Assembly: GCA_007128245.1 (NCBI GenBank)
Contig: SKXU01000051.1
Coordinates: 1-10,517 of the forward strand
DNA: 10,517 nucleotides
Reading direction: 5' to 3'
DNA from: Candidatus Woesearchaeota archaeon
Lineage (GTDB): Archaea; Nanobdellota; Nanobdellia; Woesearchaeales; SKIA01
The position numbers and the translations under genes are program-made. Positions 6,956-10,517 of this stretch are shown here, piece after piece (position 1 is the first letter of the stretch; every line of letters begins with the position of its first letter). Below the pieces are notes generated by a model. The model saw only the letters and a list, made by a program, of their open reading frames with translations. It was not told where the DNA came from and made no database searches.

Positions 6956-7556
6956 TAACTGTTCCGAGAACCATAAGAAAGAGCATTCCCAAAATGTTTG
7001 GATGAAACAATGTTAAGATAAGATTGGTTCCGAAATCAGACTCTTGAGTGAGTGGTTGCGAGGGTGCAGGCCGCACTTCACCAGCAGGGATAAATGTGTC
7101 TGTAGGAGTTGTTTGTCCGTTCGCAGCATCTACTTGATCAGCAACTCCTGGTTGGGTTTCCAACAGTGTTTGTCCAAAAGTCCCTCCTAGGCCGAACAGC
7201 ACGATGACTGCAACAAAGAAAATAAGAAATCCATAGACTACAGGCATCCGTATCAATTTGTCAGTAGCGAGTCCTGTATCGAACATCTTGGCAAAAAAGA
7301 GCAAGAAGAACGCGACCATCAACACCATGGTAAGCCACGGAATACTAAAGACAATCAAGCCGAGAACAGTGGGGCTGAGGATGACAATAAACGTGAGCGC
7401 GAAGGCGAGAACAGAATAGACCTTTTTCTTGTTATCATCTTTGAACCCAAAGGGATTCACAAAATACAGCAATCCCCATCCTGCTGTGAATACTGCTACG
7501 AATACAAAGACTATGGACAAATTATTCAGTATGCTGATATCGAGTACTGTAGCCAT
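6933..7556 (-). CDS. Polytopic membrane protein, third gene of the membrane triplet
   Basis: A 207-residue protein with about five membrane segments: LSIVFVFVAVFTAGWGLLYF, YSVLAFALTFIVILSPTVL, PWLTMVLMVAFFLLFF, VVYGFLIFFVAVIVLFGLG and a C-terminal ILGMLFLMVLGTVTILLL. About 60 residues rich in Pro, Thr and Gln lie between segments four and five. I know no named family with an assigned function. The order of its first elements (hydrophobic helix, FG, KK-containing loop, helix with IVILSP) parallels the two upstream membrane genes, so it may be a diverged paralogue. The ATG overlaps the stop codon of the preceding gene by one base (TAATG), indicating translational coupling. The 3' end overlaps the opposite-strand coiled-coil gene by 23 nt. 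The neighbouring motor genes suggest a membrane part of the same machine; this is inference only. Confidence 0.8.
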   Translation of the reverse strand: MATVLDISILNNLSIVFVFVAVFTAGWGLLYFVNPFGFKDDNKKKVYSVLAFALTFIVILSPTVLGLIVFSIPWLTMVLMVAFFLLFFAKMFDTGLATDKLIRMPVVYGFLIFFVAVIVLFGLGGTFGQTLLETQPGVADQVDAANGQTTPTDTFIPAGEVRPAPSQPLTQESDFGTNLILTLFHPNILGMLFLMVLGTVTILLLAR

Positions 7557-8152
7557 TATTCAAGCTCTTTTGTTTTCGAGATGTCTTTGAAGAACTTAGC
7601 CACTGAGCCTTGATCTTCTTTACTCTCTGTGTCCCGGGTGATAAACCACACAATCACGATAAACACTAATAGTGTGACTAAGAGCGCTTGTGTTTGCGGG
7701 TTTTGAAGCCACCACAACCACCACGGATACATTCCTCCATGGAACCATCCTGCGCTTACACCAAAGATGTACGTGATTACTCCCAGGGAGATGAACGCGA
7801 AGAGACTACCTCCCATGTTATTTTCTAAGTCCCACTTGATTCCGAAGGAACCAATCATGAGCATGAGGAGGATAATCGCGACTAAGAACACTGCAACGTT
7901 TGGTAATGACGCGTTGATGACATCAACAGGGGACGTTCCTGGGTATCTTCCAAGGACGTGTGGGATTACCAATGAGAGGCCGAACACGAGAGACACAACA
8001 GCATCAAATCGACGAGCACTCTTTTGCTTTCCCAGTATCTTGAGTCGTGAAAGAACTGCAAATGAAATAGTGAATATGAGAAGAAACGGTAAGATCACGT
8101 CAGCTACACCAAGAAATTCCAGGGTATAAATGAACTCGATGAATGCTGTCAT
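7556..8152 (-). CDS. Polytopic membrane protein, second gene of the membrane triplet
   Basis: A 198-residue protein with about five membrane segments (DVILPFLLIFTISFAVL, AVVSLVFGLSLVIPHVL, VAVFLVAIILLMLMIG, FAFISLGVITYIFGVSAG and LLVTLLVFIVIVWFI) and a charged C-terminal tail of about 30 residues (RDTESKEDQGSVAKFF...). The first helix is clearly homologous to that of the upstream membrane gene (DV[VI]LPFLL[VI]FTxxFAxL). A tryptophan cluster, GWF followed by PWWLWWLQNP, sits before the last helix. The function is unknown. The ATG at 8152 has GGAG 11 nt upstream and a TATA-like TAAATAAAT centred 26 nt upstream, so it may be translated from an operon transcript or from its own leaderless transcript. 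It is coupled to the next gene through TAATG. Confidence 0.82.
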   Translation of the reverse strand: MTAFIEFIYTLEFLGVADVILPFLLIFTISFAVLSRLKILGKQKSARRFDAVVSLVFGLSLVIPHVLGRYPGTSPVDVINASLPNVAVFLVAIILLMLMIGSFGIKWDLENNMGGSLFAFISLGVITYIFGVSAGWFHGGMYPWWLWWLQNPQTQALLVTLLVFIVIVWFITRDTESKEDQGSVAKFFKDISKTKELE

Positions 8153-8173
8153 ATTTCTTTTTGCTCCTTTCTC

Positions 8174-8182
8174 ATTTATTTA
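8174..8182 (-). promoter_or_regulatory. Possible internal TATA-like box before the second membrane gene
   Basis: TAAATAAAT on the minus strand is centred 26 nt before the ATG at 8152, in the 41-nt gap between two co-directional genes. The spacing equals that of the other promoters in the window, but the gap is AT-rich and an operon transcript is equally likely. Confidence 0.3.
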
Positions 8183-8193
8183 CGTTTGGGTTT

Positions 8194-8733
8194 TTAAGAC
8201 TTACTCTCCGAGCTTTTTGGTTCACGAACGATAACAACCATCGCCACAACCACAATTACTAAGAGCAAGAGGCTTCCCACCACTGCTCCATCAATGTTTG
8301 TCATCATATACCACCACGCAACTTGCAACCAGCCCATACTTGCCAGGAAGATAAGCACGATACCCACAAACATGATGATCATGAACATGTGCTTCCACCA
8401 CCCATCCAAGAAGAACTCTTCATCTTTGTGAAAGCTCCCTGCAAGGATGAGGAAGAGAATGGCGAACACGAGAAGTAATACTGAGTTTGCAACAGTGACA
8501 TTTATGATTCGTACTAGCTCTGAGGATGCGATGACCAAGAAAGCGGTGACGAACGCGAACATTGCGTTAAGATTCTTTTTTGTTACCTTCTTACCGTCCT
8601 GGGTTTCCATCCCGAACACCCGCGTTTTTTCAAGCATCGCAAACACGAGCGTGAATACGAGCAAAAACGGCAATACGACGTCATAGACGCCGAGATTGAT
8701 AAAAAATGCGATAGCGTTCTGAAATGTGCTCAT
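8194..8733 (-). CDS. Polytopic membrane protein, first gene of the membrane triplet
   Basis: A 179-residue protein with about five membrane segments. The first is DVVLPFLLVFTLVFAML; others are AMFAFVTAFLVIASSELV, SVLLLVFAILFLILAG, FMIIMFVGIVLIFLASMGW and LLLLVIVVVAMVVIV. A short charged tail (REPKSSESKS) follows. A loop with FG and KKVTKKN follows helix one, and a Trp-rich GWLQVAWWYMM precedes the last helix, as in the next gene. The protein is therefore paralogous to its downstream neighbour. No function is recognised. I chose the ATG at 8733 because a TATA-like box lies about 28 nt upstream; an in-frame TTG at 8754 would fall at or before the predicted transcript start. It heads a three-gene minus-strand cluster pointing toward the motor-gene block and shares a divergent promoter region with the translin-family gene. 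Confidence 0.82.
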   Translation of the reverse strand: MSTFQNAIAFFINLGVYDVVLPFLLVFTLVFAMLEKTRVFGMETQDGKKVTKKNLNAMFAFVTAFLVIASSELVRIINVTVANSVLLLVFAILFLILAGSFHKDEEFFLDGWWKHMFMIIMFVGIVLIFLASMGWLQVAWWYMMTNIDGAVVGSLLLLVIVVVAMVVIVREPKSSESKS

Positions 8734-8756
8734 GTCTCCAATTGGGCGAAACAACG

Positions 8757-8764
8757 TATTTAAA
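8757..8764 (-). promoter_or_regulatory. TATA-like box of the membrane triplet operon
   Basis: TTTAAATA on the minus strand is centred about 28 nt before the ATG at 8733, consistent with a leaderless transcript. It faces the opposite-strand box of the translin-family gene about 24 bp away. Confidence 0.5.
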
Positions 8765-8780
8765 AGTATCGCTCGGAGGG

Positions 8781-8788
8781 TTTATAAT
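8781..8788 (+). promoter_or_regulatory. TATA-like box of the translin-family gene
   Basis: TTTATAAT is centred about 25 nt before GTG 8810. It argues for the GTG as start, because the frame's upstream GTG and ATG codons at 8726 and 8732 lie before the box. An ATG at 8805 is in another frame and is followed by a stop after two codons. Confidence 0.55.
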
Positions 8789-8809
8789 TCCGCAAGCACT
8801 TCTTATGGC

Positions 8810-9361
8810 GTGATTCGCCCAGAAGCATTCCAAACCCTTCGAGAAGAACTTGAGCAACAGGACGCTTTGCGAGAAGAGATTATTAAGCAATCAAGAGATC
8901 TGCTAAAAGATGCAAAGCACGCAGTGTACCTCGTGCACCAACGAGAGATACGCAAAGCGCAAGATCTTCTTGCCTCGCTCAAGCAGCGTCACGCAACGAT
9001 TTCCCCAAATGCTGTGGGAGCATATCAAGACGCGCTCGAAGAATACGTTGAGGCAGCGTGCTTTGTAGCTTTCGTCACGCAAGACGACCTGCCTTCACAC
9101 GAAAATCTTGGCGTCCCAGCAGAAACGTATTTGTGTGGGCTCTCTGATCTGACAGGAGAGCTTGCGCGCAGAGCAGTGTTTGCTGCAATGCAAAAAGATA
9201 AACAAGAAGTTAAGCGCATACGAGCGTTTATCGACGCGCTCCAAGGAGAGCTTGTACAATTTCATCTCAGAAACAACCTTTTGCGAAAAAAATATGATTC
9301 CATCAAGTACAACCTCAAGAAAGTAGAGGAGATCCTCTACGATCTAGAGTTGCGAGCATAG
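8810..9361 (+). CDS. Translin-family (archaeal C3PO-like) protein
   Basis: A 183-residue, all-helical protein of the translin/TRAX family, which binds RNA or single-stranded DNA as an octameric barrel. Catalytic members (TRAX in eukaryotic C3PO, and an archaeal homologue) are ribonucleases. The family core is clear: EEYVEA at 77-82, YLCGLSDLTGELARR at 107-121 and, near the C-terminus, LRKKYDSIKYNLKKVEEILYD (158-178). Glu78 and Glu81 (ExxE) and Asp113 and Glu117 (DxxxE) have the same spacing as the catalytic acidic residues of TRAX, so nuclease activity is plausible; that mapping is from memory. The length is typical of archaeal members. The frame is open further upstream, but the GTG at 8810, 25 nt after a TATA-like box, gives the best start. 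The gene stands alone, divergent from the membrane triplet, with the MBL hydrolase gene next downstream under its own box. Confidence 0.88.
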   Translation: MIRPEAFQTLREELEQQDALREEIIKQSRDLLKDAKHAVYLVHQREIRKAQDLLASLKQRHATISPNAVGAYQDALEEYVEAACFVAFVTQDDLPSHENLGVPAETYLCGLSDLTGELARRAVFAAMQKDKQEVKRIRAFIDALQGELVQFHLRNNLLRKKYDSIKYNLKKVEEILYDLELRA

Positions 9362-9370
9362 TTTTTTAAG
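9362..9370 (+). promoter_or_regulatory. T-run and TATA-like box between translin and MBL genes
   Basis: TTTTTTAAG starts right after the TAG of the translin-family gene and is centred about 27 nt before the ATG at 9393. The position fits a leaderless promoter for the hydrolase gene. The run of six T could also terminate the upstream transcript. Confidence 0.45.
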
Positions 9371-9392
9371 CGAGGACACCACCTGCCTGTAT

Positions 9393-10025
9393 ATGGAATA
9401 CAAGGGTCTTACTCTTCGCTGGTTAGGACACGCAAGCTTTTTACTAGAACACGGAGAAAAACGTGTCTACATCGACCCGTTCCAGATTGGGAGGGCGCGA
9501 CCAGACGCGGATTACATTCTTATCACGCACGACCACTATGACCACCTCTCAGAAGAAGATATTGATAATATTCGAGGGGAAGAAACCGTCATTATCGCAC
9601 CAGAAGGGTGTAGGCCGAAATTACAAGACATCCCTGCGCAGATACACACACTCTCAGTAGGAGCAGAAAAAGAATTTCCTGACTTTACTCTACGACTCAT
9701 AGCAGCGTACAACACAAACAAAAAATTTCACCCAAAAGAAGAAGGATGGGTGGGCTTTCTCATTGACTTCGGAAATGTTACGGTGTATCACGCAGGAGAC
9801 ACCGACCTTATTGAAGAAATGCAAGATATATCTGCTGACGTGGCATTGCTTCCCGTCTCAGGAATTTATGTGATGAACCCACAAGAAGCTGCTCAGGCAG
9901 CAAAACGAGTGGGTGCAAGCGTAGCAATTCCTATGCATTACGGAAGCATCGTGGGAGATCCGTCACAGGCAGAAGAATTTGTAAAACTCGTCGGAAAAAA
10001 AGCAGTTATTTTGACGAAAGAGTGA
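9393..10025 (+). CDS. Metallo-beta-lactamase-fold hydrolase, UlaG/UPF0173-like
   Basis: A complete 210-residue soluble MBL-fold metal-dependent hydrolase. It starts with the family's usual LRWLGHASFLL strand. Metal-binding motifs are present: HDHYDH at 46-51 (the HxHxDH motif), His113 in the FHPK loop as a candidate third ligand, HAGDTD at 133-138 and MHYG at 181-184. Length and motif order match the small UlaG/UPF0173-like group, which has one domain and lacks the beta-CASP insert of RNA-processing members. UlaG itself is an ascorbate-6-phosphate lactonase; for archaeal relatives the substrate is unknown, and I assign none. The ATG fits a TATA-like box about 27 nt upstream. The last 20 nt overlap the 3' end of the opposite-strand kinase-like gene. 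Confidence 0.93.
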   Translation: MEYKGLTLRWLGHASFLLEHGEKRVYIDPFQIGRARPDADYILITHDHYDHLSEEDIDNIRGEETVIIAPEGCRPKLQDIPAQIHTLSVGAEKEFPDFTLRLIAAYNTNKKFHPKEEGWVGFLIDFGNVTVYHAGDTDLIEEMQDISADVALLPVSGIYVMNPQEAAQAAKRVGASVAIPMHYGSIVGDPSQAEEFVKLVGKKAVILTKE

Positions 10026-10517
10026 GTGCGAGTTTGCGAGCAGCTGTGCGTAAAGAATCAATATCAGCGGTGTTTAACAACAGATGTTCAGCCATAGCAA
10101 TAGGGCCTGCTTGGTGGGATTTCTCGATTTGTGCGTAGTCACGAGCAAGTGTTGCTTGCGGAGTCAGCGGTCGCACTGGACGATTTGAGAGGCGCTCTTG
10201 ACGTAGGTGCGGAGGGCTCCACACAGCGACCATGACAAACTCATCACCAAACTCCTCTTTGAGCAGTAAATATTCTTCCCAAGAATACATGCTCTCAAGC
10301 GTGACATCACCTTGGGTTGCTGCACGACGTATTTTATCAAGATTGAGCTTTGCAAACGCCCCCATGCCATGCTCTTGACGCAGACGCTCTCGCACAGGGC
10401 GTTCATGCTCTTGCGTGTGAGGCAGGCCTTGCTTATCAAGAATGTCAAACAGTATTTGAGGAAAATACACGTTAGTGTAGCCAGCAGCGATGAACTCCTG
10501 AGTTACTTCAGTCTTGC
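10006..10517 (-). CDS. P-loop nucleotide kinase-like protein (dephospho-CoA kinase/AAA_18/UPF0200 type), N-terminus cut off
   Basis: The frame is open to the window edge, so the N-terminus is missing; about 170 residues are visible. The edge codon ends in GC and is followed by K-T-E-V, which fits the end of a Walker A motif (GKTE). The P-loop is therefore split by the window boundary. Downstream are RERLRQEHGMGAFAK, WEEYLLLKEEFGDEFVMVAVWSP, an Arg-rich lid-like stretch (HLRQERLSNRPVRPLT), RDYAQIEKSHQAGPIAMAEH, and LLLNT near the last strand. This order is typical of small nucleoside/nucleotide kinase-like P-loop proteins annotated as dephospho-CoA kinase-like or UPF0200; the substrate is uncertain. 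An internal GTG at 10470 would miss the P-loop and is not the start. The gene converges on the MBL hydrolase with a 20-nt overlap. Confidence 0.75.
   Translation of the reverse strand, partial: KTEVTQEFIAAGYTNVYFPQILFDILDKQGLPHTQEHERPVRERLRQEHGMGAFAKLNLDKIRRAATQGDVTLESMYSWEEYLLLKEEFGDEFVMVAVWSPPHLRQERLSNRPVRPLTPQATLARDYAQIEKSHQAGPIAMAEHLLLNTADIDSLRTAARKLALTLSSK

Noticed and set aside
7767..8129. 120-residue plus-strand open frame opposite the second membrane gene
   Set aside because: It mirrors the hydrophobic gene on the other strand, is unusually rich in Arg, Asn and Thr, and has no start signal.
8726..8809. 28-residue N-terminal extension of the translin-family protein from GTG 8726
   Set aside because: It would overlap the start of the opposite membrane gene and both TATA-like boxes, and translin-family proteins need no such extension.

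Overview
The window looks like part of a compact archaeal genome, most plausibly a DPANN-type lineage (Woesearchaeota/Pacearchaeota-like). This placement is inference. It rests on an archaeal-type FlaI/FlaJ secretion-motor pair, an archaeal translin-family protein, and AT-rich TATA-like boxes centred about 21-28 nt upstream of most start codons (leaderless transcription). It also rests on small genes packed end to end and on membrane-protein families of a kind I associate with DPANN genomes. No rRNA, tRNA, CRISPR array or insertion sequence was seen.

Layout. Positions 1-1146 (+) hold the C-terminal part of a surface protein with a SpaA/Cna-B-like beta domain, a second Cys-bounded domain, an acidic Pro/Ser stalk and a terminal membrane anchor. 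Positions 1192-1494 (+) encode a pterin-4a-carbinolamine dehydratase. It ends tail-to-tail with a two-gene motor operon on the minus strand: a 765-residue FlaI-like ATPase (5796-3499) followed by a 694-residue FlaJ-like membrane platform (3575-1491), overlapping by 77 nt. Divergent from the ATPase, in a 69-bp promoter region, are two coiled-coil proteins on the plus strand (5866-6240 and 6281-6955). They have the size, composition and position of archaellum FlaC/D/E-like cytoplasmic accessory proteins.

Converging on these is a minus-strand cluster of three polytopic membrane proteins (8733-6933), at least two of which are clearly paralogous. A second divergent promoter (76 bp) separates that cluster from a translin-family protein at 8810-9361 (+) that keeps the acidic residues of the catalytic TRAX/C3PO subunit. 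A metallo-beta-lactamase-fold hydrolase of the UlaG/UPF0173 type follows (9393-10025, +). Its 3' end overlaps a P-loop nucleotide kinase-like gene (10517-10006, minus) that runs off the window exactly at its P-loop.

How they may work together. FlaI-like ATPase, FlaJ-like platform, FlaC-like coiled coils and the adjacent membrane triplet form a contiguous block from 1491 to 8733. The block could be an archaellum/type IV pilus-like or secretion machine. No pilin/archaellin gene with a class III signal peptide, and no prepilin peptidase, is visible, so the substrate is unknown. The membrane triplet and the large N-terminal extension of the ATPase are the least explained parts and are the main candidates for a previously undescribed system. 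PCD, translin, the MBL hydrolase and the kinase look like ordinary housekeeping or accessory genes.
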